DNA of 43,599 nt from assembly GCA_018456245.1 (NCBI GenBank), contig JAGYHQ010000010.1:1-43599 (forward strand), written 5' to 3'. The translations under genes and the position numbers were made by a program. Position 1 is the first letter of the stretch; every line of letters begins with the position of its first letter. Positions 8,541 to 17,549 of this stretch are shown one piece after another. Below the pieces are notes generated by a model. That model did no database searches. It worked only from the letters and a program-made list of their open reading frames with translations, and was not told where the DNA came from. This DNA is from Tenacibaculum sp. (GTDB lineage: Bacteria; Bacteroidota; Bacteroidia; Flavobacteriales; Flavobacteriaceae).

Positions 8541-10706
8541 ATGAAAAAATTACTAATTTTAAGTTCTGCTTTAATACTTATTTTTGCCTCTTGTAAAGAC
8601 GAAAAAATGAAAAAAAATATAAAACCACCAGTTGCTGAAAAAATAGCTGAAAAATTAGAAATTCACGGTGATGTAAGAGTAGATAATTACTTTTGGATGC
8701 GATTATCTGACAAGCAAAAAAATGCTGAAAATAAAGATGAGCAAACCCAAAAAGTTTATGATTATTTAACGGCCGAAAATGAGTATTATAATGAAATGAC
8801 ATCGCATACCAAAGATTTTCAAGAAATCTTATTTCAAGAAATGAAGGGCAGAATTAAAGAAGATGATGAAAGCGTTCCGTATAAAAAAGATGGATATTTT
8901 TATATAACTCGTTTTGAAAAAGGAGGGCAATACCCAATTTATTCTCGTAAAAAAGAAAGTTTAGAAAACGAGGAGGAAATTATGTTTAATGTGAATGATG
9001 AGGCAAAAGGATATGATTATTTTCAGTTAGGAGGTTTGTCAGTTTCTACGAATAATAATTTAGTTGCTTTTGCAGTTGATAAGGTTAGTAGAAGACAATA
9101 CACCATTCAAATTAAAAATATTGAAACAGGAGAAATTTATCCTGATAAAATAGAAAATACAACAGGAGGAAGTGTTTGGGCAAATGATAATAAAACTTTA
9201 TTTTATTCAAAAAAAGACCCTGTAACTTTACGAAGTTCGAAAATTTACAAGCATATTTTAGGAACAGATAGTTCAAAAGATGAACTTATTTACGAGGAAA
9301 AAGATGAAACTTTTAATACATTTGTTACAAAATCGAAAACTAAAGAATATATTGTAATAGGTTCGTCAAGTACGGTTTCTGATGAATATCAAGTTTTAGA
9401 TGCTGATAATCCTAATGGAAAATTACATATTATTCAACCAAGAGAAAGAGATTTAGAATATTCAATCGCTCATTACGGAGATTATTTCTATATTTTAACA
9501 AATAAAGATGGAGCAACTAATTTTAAGTTGATGAAAACTCCTATTAATAAAACAACAAAAGATAATTGGGTAGATGTAATTCCGCACAGAAAAGATACTT
9601 TTTTAGAGGATGTTTCAATTTTTAAAGATTATTTAGTTATTGAAGAAAAAAATAACGGATTAGAAAAAATAAGAATTAAAAAATGGGATAATTCAGCAGA
9701 TTATTATTTGCCTTTTGATGAGGAAACTTATTCAGCAGAAGTACTTTCAAATTCTGAATTTGATACTGATGTTGTTCGTTATTCGTATAATTCTATGACA
9801 ACTCCGGCATCAGTTATTGATTTCAATATGGAAACTCAAGAAAAAGAAATTAAAAAAGAGCAAGAGGTTTTAGGTGGTAAGTTTGATAAAAATAATTATA
9901 CAAGCAAAAGAGTTTGGGTAACTGCCAGAGATGGTAAAAAAGTTGCAATGTCGTTAGTGTACCGAAAAGATACTAAAATAGATAAAAACACACCAGTTTT
10001 ACAATATGCTTATGGTTCTTACGGATATACAATTCCTGATAGTTTTTCAACAACTCGTTTAAGTCTGTTAGATAGAGGATTTGTGTATGCTTTGGCTCAC
10101 ATCCGTGGAAGTCAATATTTAGGTCGTGAGTGGTATGAAGATGGAAAAATGTTAAATAAAAAGAATACTTTTAACGATTTTGTTGATTGTTCAAAATATT
10201 TAATTGAAAATAATTATACTTCACCAGAGCATTTATATGCAATGGGAGGTTCAGCAGGAGGATTACTTATGGGAGCAGTTATCAATATGAATCCTGAATT
10301 ATATAACGGAGTTATTGCCGCCGTTCCGTTTGTTGATGTTGTTTCTACAATGTTAGACGAAAGTATTCCTTTAACTACGGGTGAGTTTGACGAATGGGGA
10401 AATCCGAAAAATAAAGAATATTATGATTATATAAAATCATACTCGCCATACGACCAAGTAGAAGCAAAGGAGTATCCAAATATGTTAGTAACCACAGGTT
10501 TACACGATAGCCAAGTACAATATTGGGAACCAGCAAAATGGGTTGCTAAATTACGTGAGTTAAAAACAGATAATAATTTATTGTTTTTAGATACAGATAT
10601 GAAAACAGGGCACGGAGGAGCATCAGGAAGATTTGATGCCTTAAAAGAAACAGCAAAAGATTATACTTTTTTACTTTCTTTAGAAGGAAAAGTAACTAAA
10701 AAATAA
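8541..10706 (+). CDS. Oligopeptidase B-type S9 peptidase, lipoprotein
   Basis: The 721-residue protein belongs to the prolyl-oligopeptidase (S9A) family, closest in layout to oligopeptidase B (protease II), which cuts short peptides after basic residues. An SPII signal (LIFASC) makes it an envelope lipoprotein rather than cytosolic. A beta-propeller fills the N-terminal two-thirds, starting after DNYFWMRL. The hydrolase domain has Ser571 in GGSAGG, Asp656 in LHDSQV and His691 in TGHGGASG, a full triad. The next gene starts 4 nt after its stop, so the two are probably translated from one mRNA. Confidence 0.88.
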   Translation: MKKLLILSSALILIFASCKDEKMKKNIKPPVAEKIAEKLEIHGDVRVDNYFWMRLSDKQKNAENKDEQTQKVYDYLTAENEYYNEMTSHTKDFQEILFQEMKGRIKEDDESVPYKKDGYFYITRFEKGGQYPIYSRKKESLENEEEIMFNVNDEAKGYDYFQLGGLSVSTNNNLVAFAVDKVSRRQYTIQIKNIETGEIYPDKIENTTGGSVWANDNKTLFYSKKDPVTLRSSKIYKHILGTDSSKDELIYEEKDETFNTFVTKSKTKEYIVIGSSSTVSDEYQVLDADNPNGKLHIIQPRERDLEYSIAHYGDYFYILTNKDGATNFKLMKTPINKTTKDNWVDVIPHRKDTFLEDVSIFKDYLVIEEKNNGLEKIRIKKWDNSADYYLPFDEETYSAEVLSNSEFDTDVVRYSYNSMTTPASVIDFNMETQEKEIKKEQEVLGGKFDKNNYTSKRVWVTARDGKKVAMSLVYRKDTKIDKNTPVLQYAYGSYGYTIPDSFSTTRLSLLDRGFVYALAHIRGSQYLGREWYEDGKMLNKKNTFNDFVDCSKYLIENNYTSPEHLYAMGGSAGGLLMGAVINMNPELYNGVIAAVPFVDVVSTMLDESIPLTTGEFDEWGNPKNKEYYDYIKSYSPYDQVEAKEYPNMLVTTGLHDSQVQYWEPAKWVAKLRELKTDNNLLFLDTDMKTGHGGASGRFDALKETAKDYTFLLSLEGKVTKK

Positions 10707-10710
10707 GAAT

Positions 10711-11709
10711 ATGAAACGCAATAAAGATATATACGAAAATGTTTTGGATTTAGTAGGAGATACTCCTATGGTAAAACTCCATAGAATAACTAATGATTTT
10801 AAAGGAACTTTTTATGCAAAATTAGAAAGTTTTAACCCAGGACAATCTGCAAAAGATAGGATAGCGCTATACATTATTGAAAATGCTGAAAAAAAGGGTT
10901 TAATAAAACCGGGGGACACCATTGTGGAAACTACATCAGGAAATACAGGGTTTAGTTTGGCAATGATTAGTTTGGTAAAAGGCTATAAGTGTATTGTTGC
11001 TGTTAGTGATAAATCGTCACAAAATAAAATAGATACTTTAAAAGCAGTAGGAGCAGAGGTACACGTATGTCCTGCAAATGTTCCTGCTGATGACCCTCGT
11101 TCATATTATGAAACAGCGAAAAGAATTCATAAAGAAACTCCTAATTCAATTTATATAAATCAATATTTTAATGAATTGAATATTGAGGCTCACTATCAAT
11201 CTACAGGACGAGAAATTTGGGAACAAACAAAGGGTAAAGTTACTCACGTTGTGGTAGCAAGTGGAACAGGAGGAACAATTTCAGGTATCGGTAGGTTTTT
11301 AAAAGAAAAGAACTCTAATATTAAAATTTTAGGAGTTGATGCTATCGGTTCAATAATTAAAAAATATCACGAAACTGGTAAATTTGATGAAAGTGAAATT
11401 GCCCCATATAAAATTGAAGGATTAGGTAAAAATTTAGTTCCGGGGGCTACTGATTTTAGTGTTGTAGATGTTTATGAAAAAGTCTCAGATAAAGATTCTG
11501 CCTTAAAAACAAGGGAATTAGTACAAAAAGAGGGGCTGTTTTGTGGTTATACATCAGGGGCTGTTATGCAGGCAACAGAGCAATATGCGGAAAAAGGTTT
11601 TTTTAATGAAAATAGTGTAGTTGTAGTGGTTTTACCTGATAGTGGTATACGATATATGGACAAAGTTTATTCAGATTCTTGGATGAAAGAAAACGGATTT
11701 TTAGATTAA
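10711..11709 (+). CDS. PLP-dependent cysteine synthase / cystathionine beta-synthase-like enzyme
   Basis: The product (332 residues) is a fold-type II PLP enzyme. The PLP lysine is Lys48 in NPGQSAKDR, the substrate/PLP loop is TSGNTG (75-80) and the phosphate-binding loop is SGTGGT. Near the C-terminus are GYTSGA and [14 protein letters not shown]. This set fits cysteine synthase or the catalytic core of cystathionine beta-synthase. It has no heme or CBS-pair regulatory domain. The sequence around [19 protein letters not shown] is more CBS-like than CysK-like, so I leave the choice open. It is 4 nt downstream of the oligopeptidase and followed by a long hairpin. Confidence 0.85.
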   Translation: MKRNKDIYENVLDLVGDTPMVKLHRITNDFKGTFYAKLESFNPGQSAKDRIALYIIENAEKKGLIKPGDTIVETTSGNTGFSLAMISLVKGYKCIVAVSDKSSQNKIDTLKAVGAEVHVCPANVPADDPRSYYETAKRIHKETPNSIYINQYFNELNIEAHYQSTGREIWEQTKGKVTHVVVASGTGGTISGIGRFLKEKNSNIKILGVDAIGSIIKKYHETGKFDESEIAPYKIEGLGKNLVPGATDFSVVDVYEKVSDKDSALKTRELVQKEGLFCGYTSGAVMQATEQYAEKGFFNENSVVVVVLPDSGIRYMDKVYSDSWMKENGFLD

Positions 11710-11739
11710 TAAAAATATAGAATAATTATATTTAAAAAT

Positions 11740-11797
11740 AAAAGACAAATCACAAATAGCCATTGTAAATTAAAATGTTATTTGTGATTTGTCTTTT
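11740..11797. terminator. Long hairpin terminator overlapping a stop codon
   Basis: Two perfectly complementary arms of 19 bp (11740-11758 and 11779-11797) surround a loop of about 20 nt and end in a T-run. It would terminate the plus-strand cysteine synthase transcript. The right arm contains the last codons and stop of the opposing gene at 11778. Confidence 0.75.
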
Positions 11798-12575
11798 TAG
11801 GAATCCTATCTATATTTATTTTTCCTTTTTGAATTGCTTTGTAATTTTCGTAACAATTTAAAACAGCTTCAATCATTTGTAAATCACTGGCTTTTTTTGT
11901 AAAATATTCAGAATAATTACAGTAAGATAAAAGATCCATAAGCTGTTGTTTATCCATTCCTAAATATTCCATTAATGCCTCTCTATTAAAATTCTTTGAC
12001 ATCATTTTACGTAACCCATCTTGCTCCTTTAACTTTTTTAGTTTTCTTAATTCCCTTGGTTTTTTACCAAATAAAGAATAAACTAAATCAACAGGGTTAA
12101 ATAGTTTAGAAATAGGAGAGGAAATTTTTTGAGGACGACCAATTTCGTAAGTTTGTGGCAATCCGTTTAAATGAATACGGGTAAATTTGTCTTTTGGAAC
12201 TTGTTTTACATCAACTTCTAACACCCCAATTAATTTGGTTGAGGCAACCACAACTTCTTTAACTTCTTCTGGTTTTTCGTTTAACGATATGGTTAATTTA
12301 TTTACTTTTAATAAATCATTAGTTACCTTTAATTTTATTGATTCATACCCTAAATGTGAAATTAAAATAGTATCATTAACTTTAGAGGTTACATTAAAAA
12401 AACCTTCATCATTTGTAATAGTTCCTACAACTGAATTTAAGTTTAAAATATGTGCAGATATTAAAGGTTTTTTAGTATCGTTATCAATAATTTTCCCTTT
12501 TAGCTTTGTTTCTTGAGATAAGCATAAAGAAGAAATAAGAATAACTAAAAATGTTATATAAAAATGTTGTTTCAT
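11778..12575 (-). CDS. CarboxypepD_reg-like domain secreted protein
   Basis: The product has 265 residues. A Sec signal (MKQHFYITFLVILISSLCLSQ) is followed by one CarboxypepD_reg-like beta-sandwich (KGKIIDNDTKKPLISAHILN, then TNDEGFF, then ILISHLGYESIKL). The same domain heads many SusC/TonB receptors, but no plug or barrel follows. The C-terminal half is helical and basic (KKPRELRKLKKLKEQDGLRK, then EALMEYLGMDKQQLMDLLSYC) and is not a domain I can name. Family members in flavobacteria are secreted proteins of unknown role. It stands alone on the minus strand with no clear -7 box. Confidence 0.7.
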   Translation of the reverse strand: MKQHFYITFLVILISSLCLSQETKLKGKIIDNDTKKPLISAHILNLNSVVGTITNDEGFFNVTSKVNDTILISHLGYESIKLKVTNDLLKVNKLTISLNEKPEEVKEVVVASTKLIGVLEVDVKQVPKDKFTRIHLNGLPQTYEIGRPQKISSPISKLFNPVDLVYSLFGKKPRELRKLKKLKEQDGLRKMMSKNFNREALMEYLGMDKQQLMDLLSYCNYSEYFTKKASDLQMIEAVLNCYENYKAIQKGKINIDRIPKKTNHK

Positions 12576-12642
12576 TATACAATAATAATATAAATGTATG
12601 TAATTTATAGTTAATGATATGTAAAAGTATTAAATATTATGT

Positions 12643-13026
12643 TTATTCTTTTATATATTCTTCAAAAGTTCCATCTTCATTTAATATAATTATTTTTTTG
12701 GTTGATTTATTTTTAGTTAATGGTGTATTATTTTCAATTAATGTATTTTCTACATCTGTAAATAGTGTAGGGGGAGCTGTTTCATTTTTTAAAGCCTTTT
12801 CTTCTGATGATTTTATTGATTTAGGAAATTCTCCTTTTCCATAAACTAACCAATTTAGGTCAACTTCGTTAAAACTATCAACTACTTTAATAACAAAATC
12901 TAAACTAGGTTTATTCCTACCAGATAATAAATGAGAAATACTGGATTTAGGGACGTTTATTGTATCAGCAAAAGTAGATGATGATAAATTATAATATTCT
13001 ATTATTTGTTTTAGTCGTTCTATCAT
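12643..13026 (-). CDS. XRE-family HTH regulator (phage-repressor-like)
   Basis: The 127-residue regulator has an N-terminal HTH_3 domain (MIERLKQIIEYYNLSSSTFA, then VPKSSISHLLSGRNKPSLDF). A NWLVYGKGEFP segment, commonly found at the end of this domain in Bacteroidota, follows. A variable linker leads to a short conserved-looking tail KKIIILNEDGTFEEYIKE. The frame continues upstream to 13068, but the ATG at 13026 is the start that begins with the HTH fold and leaves room for the promoter. Directly upstream lies a dyad covering a -7 box (13052-13065), the first of four, which strongly suggests that this protein binds its own promoter. Target genes beyond itself are not evident. Confidence 0.85.
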   Translation of the reverse strand: MIERLKQIIEYYNLSSSTFADTINVPKSSISHLLSGRNKPSLDFVIKVVDSFNEVDLNWLVYGKGEFPKSIKSSEEKALKNETAPPTLFTDVENTLIENNTPLTKNKSTKKIIILNEDGTFEEYIKE

Positions 13027-13051
13027 GTTTACAATTATAACATTATTTATT

Positions 13052-13065
13052 TTTACAAATGTAAA
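13052..13065 (-). promoter_or_regulatory. Dyad copy 1 over the XRE -7 box
   Basis: The sequence is TTTACAAATGTAAA, with complementary arms TTTACA/TGTAAA around a 2-nt centre. Read on the minus strand it contains TACATTTG, a perfect -7 box, 30 nt before the XRE ATG. It is a likely operator and promoter in one. Confidence 0.65.
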
Positions 13066-13087
13066 CAATAAAAAGCAAATACTATGG

Positions 13088-13101
13088 TTTACAAATGTGA
13101 A
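13088..13101 (-). promoter_or_regulatory. Dyad copy 2
   Basis: TTTACAAATGTGAA, one base off the perfect dyad. The change also breaks the minus-strand -7 box (CACATTTG). Flanked on the right by TTTTAGTTAG, a flank nearly shared with copy 4. Confidence 0.5.
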
Positions 13102-13230
13102 TTTTAGTTAGCAACCTTATTTAGTTTAAATAATATATTAAACTTTAACTTTAATTAAAATGCATAAACAACTAAATTAAAGCAATTTATTTTAATTATA
13201 TAGGTTTTATTTATTAACAATTAAAATACC

Positions 13231-13244
13231 TTTACAAATGTAAA
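13231..13244 (-). promoter_or_regulatory. Dyad copy 3
   Basis: A perfect TTTACAAATGTAAA with the minus-strand TACATTTG intact, 205 nt upstream of the XRE start. It could mark a second, longer transcript. Confidence 0.5.
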
Positions 13245-13286
13245 AATATTTAAATATACAAGCTTTTAAATACTTAATAAATTTGG

Positions 13287-13300
13287 TTCACAAATGTAAA
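13287..13300 (-). promoter_or_regulatory. Dyad copy 4
   Basis: TTCACAAATGTAAA with the minus-strand TACATTTG intact. Its flanks (GG before, ATTAGTTAG after) match those of copy 2, so the two share about 25 bp. Confidence 0.5.
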
Positions 13301-13472
13301 ATTAGTTAGATATAATGTGAATTAGAGGTTTTAATTTATAATTAAACTATGAAATATTTAATTAAAGAAAATGACTACCTTTTGTATTATAATTAATATT
13401 ATGTTAAATAAAGTTTTTGTTTTTTGGTCTATTACATTTTGATTAAAATAAAAAAAAAGCGATTGAAAAAAA

Positions 13473-14138
13473 CTAATCTCCGTAATACTTTGTACCTATT
13501 TTTATTCGTTCTCTACCATTTGAGAGTCTCCATTTATTAGAATCTCTTAAAGAATAGCTGCATCCACAATACTCTTGCATATAAAATTTTTCTCGTTTGC
13601 TAATTTCAAGCATACGAGCTGAACCTCCTTTTTTACGCCAATTATACGTCCAATAAGAAATTCCTTCATATTTTTTGGTAGCACGAAGCCCGCAATCATT
13701 AATTTGATTTAGGTTTTTCCACCTTGAAATACCAAGAGAACTTGTTATTGTATCAAACCCATTTTCATAAGCATATAAAGCTGTACGTTCAAAACGCATA
13801 TCAAAACACATAGTACAACGGATACCTCTTTCTGGCTCAAATTCCATTCCTTTTGCTCTTTGGTACCAGTTGTCTGAATCATAATCAGCATCAATTATAG
13901 GAATATTGTGTTTTTCAGCAAAACGTACATTTTCATCTTTTCTAATTTCGTATTCCTTTCGTGGATGTATGTTCGGATTATAAAAAAATATGGTAAACTC
14001 AATCCCTGATGCTACTATAGCCTCCATTACTTCCCCAGAACAAGGTGCGCAACAAGAATGTAATAATAATCTTTTACCGTTATTCGGTAGTTGTAAAACT
14101 TCTCTTTCTATATCTGTTACATTTTTTTTATTTTCCAT
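13473..14138 (-). CDS. queH: Epoxyqueuosine reductase QueH
   Basis: QueH (former DUF208) reduces epoxyqueuosine in tRNA to queuosine, the last step of Q synthesis, and replaces QueG in many bacteria. The 221-residue product has the family cysteines: [10 protein letters not shown] with Cys29, Cys30 and Cys33; Cys108 and Cys111 in [11 protein letters not shown]; and Cys191/Cys193 in YCGCSYS. It also has the typical YNPNIHP and [11 protein letters not shown] segments. These hold an iron-sulfur cluster and a second metal site in characterised QueH. No other queuosine genes lie in the window. A full -7 box is only 6 nt before the ATG, so the mRNA is probably leaderless or nearly so. Confidence 0.93.
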   Translation of the reverse strand: MENKKNVTDIEREVLQLPNNGKRLLLHSCCAPCSGEVMEAIVASGIEFTIFFYNPNIHPRKEYEIRKDENVRFAEKHNIPIIDADYDSDNWYQRAKGMEFEPERGIRCTMCFDMRFERTALYAYENGFDTITSSLGISRWKNLNQINDCGLRATKKYEGISYWTYNWRKKGGSARMLEISKREKFYMQEYCGCSYSLRDSNKWRLSNGRERIKIGTKYYGD

Positions 14139-14335
14139 AGCTCACAAAGGTACAAAAAGTAAAACAATTTGTTTGTTTTAATAATTTTGAAATAGGAATT
14201 TCAATAACATTATATCCAACATAATAAATCTTTATTAAAGAGTTTTCATTAACCAATGTATCTCTATAATTATAAAAACAGAAATTTCCATCAAAATCTA
14301 ATGAAGCGTAACCTCTAATATTATCATTAAATAAA
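14128..14335 (-). pseudogene. Possible remnant of a CarboxypepD_reg-like domain
   Basis: This minus-strand frame has no start codon but stays open for about 65 codons and ends inside the queH start. It encodes a recognisable pattern, SLDFDGNFCFYNYRDTLV followed by IKIYYVGYNVIEIPI, which resembles the core strands of CarboxypepD_reg-like domains (DFDGNF ... YVGY ... EIPI). The frame continues upstream without a start into the typA terminator, and its last codons contain the queH promoter. I read it as an eroded gene fragment. The alternative is a chance open frame in AT-rich DNA. Confidence 0.33.
14145..14152 (-). promoter_or_regulatory. -7 box (TACCTTTG) for queH
   Basis: The minus strand reads TACCTTTG, a full match, with only 6 nt between it and the queH ATG at 14138. 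Confidence 0.5.
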
Positions 14336-14365
14336 AAAACGAAGTAATTTTTTGTAATTACCTCG
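14333..14365 (-). terminator. typA intrinsic terminator
   Basis: The arms at 14340-14349 and 14356-14365 pair over 10 bp. The one non-Watson-Crick position is G-U in minus-strand RNA but A-C on the other strand, and a U7 run follows in the minus direction. This shows it serves typA. Confidence 0.8.
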
Positions 14366-14391
14366 TTTTAATTTAATTATATATAAAAGTT

Positions 14392-16161
14392 TTATCTAAA
14401 ATTAATTTTACGCATACGTAAATTTTCAGGGGTAACTTCTAAATATTCATCATCTCTAATGTATTCCATACATTCTTCTAATGAAAAATCAATTTTTGGA
14501 GCAATTTTAACTCCATCATCAGTTCCTGAAGCACGTACATTTGTTAGCTTTTTACCTTTAATTAGGTTTACGGCCATATCATCACTTTTTGCGTTCTCCC
14601 CTACTACTTGTCCTTTATAAATTTCTTGATTTGGATCAATAAAGAAACGACCTCTATCTTGTAAACGGTCAATAGCATAAGCTGTTGCTTTTCCTGTTTC
14701 TGATGAAATTATTGCACCTTTTACATCTTCGGTAAAATCTCCTTTATAAGGCCCATATTCACTAAATCTATGATTTATAATAGCTTGTCCAGCTGTTGCT
14801 GTTAATATCTTATTACGTAACCCTATTAATCCTCTTGACGGAATTGTAAACTCTAAATGTTGTAAATCTCCTTTTGGCTCCATTACTAATAAATCTCCTT
14901 TACGTAATGAAACTAAATTAATTGCTCTTGAGGCAACATCTTCAGGAACATCAATACTTAAAGTTTCATAAGGTTCACTTTTTACACCATCAATATCTTT
15001 TAAAATTACTTGTGGACGACCAACTTGTAACTCATACCCTTCTCTACGCATTGTTTCAATTAAAACAGATAAGTGTAACACACCACGCCCGAAAACATTA
15101 AATTTATCTTCGGTATCAGTTTCATCTACACGTAAAGCTAAGTTTTTTTCCATTTCTTTAAATAAACGGTCACGTAAATGACGAGAAGTTACAAACTTAC
15201 CTTCTTTACCAAAGAAAGGAGAATTGTTAATTGTAAATAACATACTCATTGTAGGTTGGTCAACCTCAATTCTTGGTAATGCTTCAGGATTTTCTAAATC
15301 GGCAATTGTATCTCCAATTTCAAAGTCATCAATACCTGTAATTGCACAAATGTCTCCACTACGTACTTTATCAACTTCCGCTCTACCCATTCCTTCAAAA
15401 ACGTGTAATTCTTTAATACGGACTTTTTTAGTAGTTCCGTCGGCTTTACAAAGCATATAATCTTTGTTTTTTTCTAAATCTCCACGGAAAATACGCCCTA
15501 TTGCTATACGACCTTTAAATGAAGAAAAGTCTAACGACGTAATTTGCATTTGAGGAGTTCCTTCTCTATACGGTGCCTCAGGAATAGATTCAATTACAGC
15601 ATCTAATAAATCTACTATATTTTCTTTTGGTTTTTTCCAATCTGTACTCATCCAACCATTTTTGGCTGACCCATAAATAGTTTTAAAGTTTAATTGATCT
15701 TCTGTAGCCTCTAAAGCAAACATTAAATCAAATACTTTTTCATGTACTAAATCTGGCGTACAGTTTTCTTTATCTACTTTGTTTACTACAACTATAGGAG
15801 TTAAGCCTAATTCTAACGCTTTTCCTAAAACGAAACGAGTTTGTGGCATTGGTCCTTCAAAAGCATCAACTAATAATAAAACACCATCAGCCATTTTTAA
15901 TACTCGTTCTACTTCCCCACCAAAATCGGCATGCCCAGGAGTATCAATAACATTTATTTTAACACCTTTGTAAGTTACGGATACGTTTTTAGATAAAATT
16001 GTAATTCCTCTTTCTCTTTCTAAATCGTTATTATCTAGTAATAAATCGGTACGCTCTTTACGTTCGTCTAAAATCTTTGCTTGGTCTATAATTTTGTCAA
16101 CCATTGTAGTTTTTCCGTGGTCAACGTGTGCTATAATAGCGATGTTTCTAATTGATTGCAT
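14392..16161 (-). CDS. typA: Translational GTPase TypA/BipA
   Basis: A 589-residue ribosome-binding GTPase of the EF-G-like family, involved in 50S assembly and stress or cold adaptation in other bacteria. The G domain has the P-loop AHVDHGKTT (10-18), ERGITI (switch I), DTPGHADF (switch II) and NKVD. The later domains carry LHLSVLIETMRREGYE (an EF-G-like domain) and the BipA-specific C-terminal segment ending with LRMRKINFR. Length is normal for the family. The gene is monocistronic, with a -7 box upstream and its own terminator. Confidence 0.96.
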   Translation of the reverse strand: MQSIRNIAIIAHVDHGKTTMVDKIIDQAKILDERKERTDLLLDNNDLERERGITILSKNVSVTYKGVKINVIDTPGHADFGGEVERVLKMADGVLLLVDAFEGPMPQTRFVLGKALELGLTPIVVVNKVDKENCTPDLVHEKVFDLMFALEATEDQLNFKTIYGSAKNGWMSTDWKKPKENIVDLLDAVIESIPEAPYREGTPQMQITSLDFSSFKGRIAIGRIFRGDLEKNKDYMLCKADGTTKKVRIKELHVFEGMGRAEVDKVRSGDICAITGIDDFEIGDTIADLENPEALPRIEVDQPTMSMLFTINNSPFFGKEGKFVTSRHLRDRLFKEMEKNLALRVDETDTEDKFNVFGRGVLHLSVLIETMRREGYELQVGRPQVILKDIDGVKSEPYETLSIDVPEDVASRAINLVSLRKGDLLVMEPKGDLQHLEFTIPSRGLIGLRNKILTATAGQAIINHRFSEYGPYKGDFTEDVKGAIISSETGKATAYAIDRLQDRGRFFIDPNQEIYKGQVVGENAKSDDMAVNLIKGKKLTNVRASGTDDGVKIAPKIDFSLEECMEYIRDDEYLEVTPENLRMRKINFR

Positions 16162-16178
16162 TCGTTTAATTTAATTTA

Positions 16179-16186
16179 ATTTGCAA
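16179..16186 (-). promoter_or_regulatory. -7 box (TACTTTTG) for typA
   Basis: A full TAnnTTTG match on the minus strand, 17 nt before the typA ATG. Confidence 0.5.
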
Positions 16187-16307
16187 AAGTAATACATTAG
16201 AAGTTAATTATAGTAAATTAATTTAGTTATTTCATTAATATATAAAATAAATATAATTAACTTGGCATCTTATTAAAAATAGAAAATCATCAATTTGAAT
16301 TAACAAT

Positions 16308-16946
16308 ATGTTTTGGCTTTCAGAAGAATTAGTATTTCCACATTATAGTTACACTACTAATGAAGGAATTTTAGCATTAGGGGGAGATTTATCAGCAAAA
16401 AGATTAGTTCTGGCCTATTCAAATGGTATTTTTCCTTGGTTTAATGAAGGGGAACCTATTGTTTGGTATTGCCCTCATCAACGAATGGTTTTATTTCCTG
16501 ATGAAGTAAAAATTTCAAAATCAATGAAACAGGTTTTAAAAAAACAAGATTTTAAGATTACAGAAAATACAGCTTTTGAACAAGTTATTTTTAACTGTAA
16601 AACGGTTAGTAGAAAAGACCAAAACGGAACTTGGATAACTAATGATATGCAGCAGGCATACATTAATTTACATAAAAAAGGATTGGCAAAATCAATTGAA
16701 GTTTGGCAAAATAATGAATTAGTTGGTGGTTTGTATGGGGTTGATTTAGGAAACAAAATATTTTGTGGAGAAAGTATGTTTAGCAAACGTAGTAATATGA
16801 GCAAAATTGCATTTATTCATCTTGCTAAAAATGGAAATTATAAACTTATTGATTGTCAGGTTTATAATTCCCATTTAAGTAGTTTAGGTGCAAGAGAAAT
16901 TGTTAGAGAGGAATTTTTAGAGATATTACAACCTAAATTTTTCTAA
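16308..16946 (+). CDS. aat: Leucyl/phenylalanyl-tRNA--protein transferase
   Basis: The 212-residue product transfers Leu or Phe from tRNA to N-terminal Arg or Lys of proteins, marking them for ClpS/ClpAP (bacterial N-end rule). Diagnostic segments are ALGGDLSAKRLVLAYSNGIF followed by PWF, then IVWYCPHQRMV, TWITNDMQQAYINLH, GLYGVDLGNKIFCGESMFS and LIDCQVYNSHLSSLGA. This is the standard short Aat length. It is monocistronic, with no clear -7 box, and faces the tRNA cluster with a shared terminator. Confidence 0.95.
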   Translation: MFWLSEELVFPHYSYTTNEGILALGGDLSAKRLVLAYSNGIFPWFNEGEPIVWYCPHQRMVLFPDEVKISKSMKQVLKKQDFKITENTAFEQVIFNCKTVSRKDQNGTWITNDMQQAYINLHKKGLAKSIEVWQNNELVGGLYGVDLGNKIFCGESMFSKRSNMSKIAFIHLAKNGNYKLIDCQVYNSHLSSLGAREIVREEFLEILQPKFF

Positions 16947-17044
16947 AACACGATTATTTATTTCTTATTTTTATTATGAATTAAAATTATAAACAATATA
17001 GTTTTTAAAACACCTTATTTCTTTCCAATTTCTTTCAAAAACAA

Positions 17045-17080
17045 AAAAAACCTCAAAATCAAAAGATTAAGAGGTTTTTT
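17045..17080. terminator. Terminator between aat and the tRNA cluster
   Basis: The arms AAAAAACCTC (17045-17054) and GAGGTTTTTT (17071-17080) pair, with a further AATC/GATT stem inside after a small internal loop. It is symmetric and can terminate aat on one side and the tRNA operon on the other. Confidence 0.75.
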
Positions 17081-17081
17081 G

Positions 17082-17155
17082 TGAGCCCGATAGGATTCGA
17101 ACCTATGACCGCCTCCTTAGAAGGGAGGTGCTCTATCCAGCTGAGCTACGAGCCC
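17082..17155 (-). tRNA. tRNA-Arg (anticodon TCT)
   Basis: A full cloverleaf on the minus strand: acceptor GGGCTCG pairs with CGGGCTC, the anticodon stem is CCTCC/GGAGG with loop CTTCTAA, and the T-arm is normal. It reads AGA codons. CCA is not encoded. It is the last of three tandem tRNAs. Confidence 0.95.
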
Positions 17156-17183
17156 GTAGTTTTAACGTTTCTACGAAAACGAG

Positions 17184-17258
17184 TCGGGGTGGCAGGATTC
17201 GAACCTGCGACCTCCGCGTCCCAAACGCGGCGCGATAACCGGGCTACGCTACACCCCG
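17184..17258 (-). tRNA. tRNA-Pro (anticodon TGG)
   Basis: Cloverleaf with acceptor CGGGGTG/CACCCCG, anticodon stem around GCGTTTGGGACGC and T-loop TTCGAAT. CCA is not encoded. It lies 28 nt from tRNA-Arg. Confidence 0.95.
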
Positions 17259-17280
17259 ATAGGCTATCTTAACAATTTTG

Positions 17281-17362
17281 CGGAGAGACCGGGATTTGAA
17301 CCCGGGACACCCGAAGGTGCACAGCTTAGCAGGCTGCTGCATTACCACTCTGCCACCTCTCC
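17281..17362 (-). tRNA. tRNA-Ser (anticodon GCT)
   Basis: A class II tRNA with acceptor GGAGAGG/TCTCTCC, anticodon loop CTGCTAA and a long variable arm. It decodes AGC/AGU and is first in the cluster. Confidence 0.93.
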
Positions 17363-17399
17363 TAATTAACTACTAGTTAATAGTTGAAAATTGCGAGTG

Positions 17400-17407
17400 C
17401 AAATATA
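17400..17407 (-). promoter_or_regulatory. -7 box (TATATTTG) for the Ser-Pro-Arg tRNA cluster
   Basis: A full minus-strand TAnnTTTG match 37 nt before tRNA-Ser, with TTGT at 17427-17430, 19 nt further upstream, as the likely -33 element. Confidence 0.55.
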
Positions 17408-17549
17408 GTACACTAAAATAGTTTTTACAACTTTTTTTTGAAAAAAAATCACTCTAAAATATAATAATCAATAAATCAATATATTGTATTTAAAAATATT
17501 TTAGTTTAGTAAAAATATACCTATAAAATAATATTATTTTTAATCAAAA

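Larger units (their letters stand above)
13027..13472. other. 446-bp non-coding region upstream of the XRE gene
   Basis: Very AT-rich DNA with no convincing gene on either strand; the longest ATG frame I noticed is 15 codons (13349-13396, plus). It holds four copies of the dyad TTTACAAATGTAAA or close variants, all in the same orientation, spaced 36, 143 and 56 nt apart. A related half site GTTTACAATTATAAC overlaps the XRE start (13027-13041). Confidence 0.7.

Noticed and set aside
13349-13396. 15-codon ORF on the plus strand in the XRE upstream region
   Set aside because: No supporting context or codon pattern; expected by chance.
17081-17272. Plus-strand frame running through tRNA-Arg and tRNA-Pro
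   Set aside because: It is translated tRNA sequence, a common false protein call.
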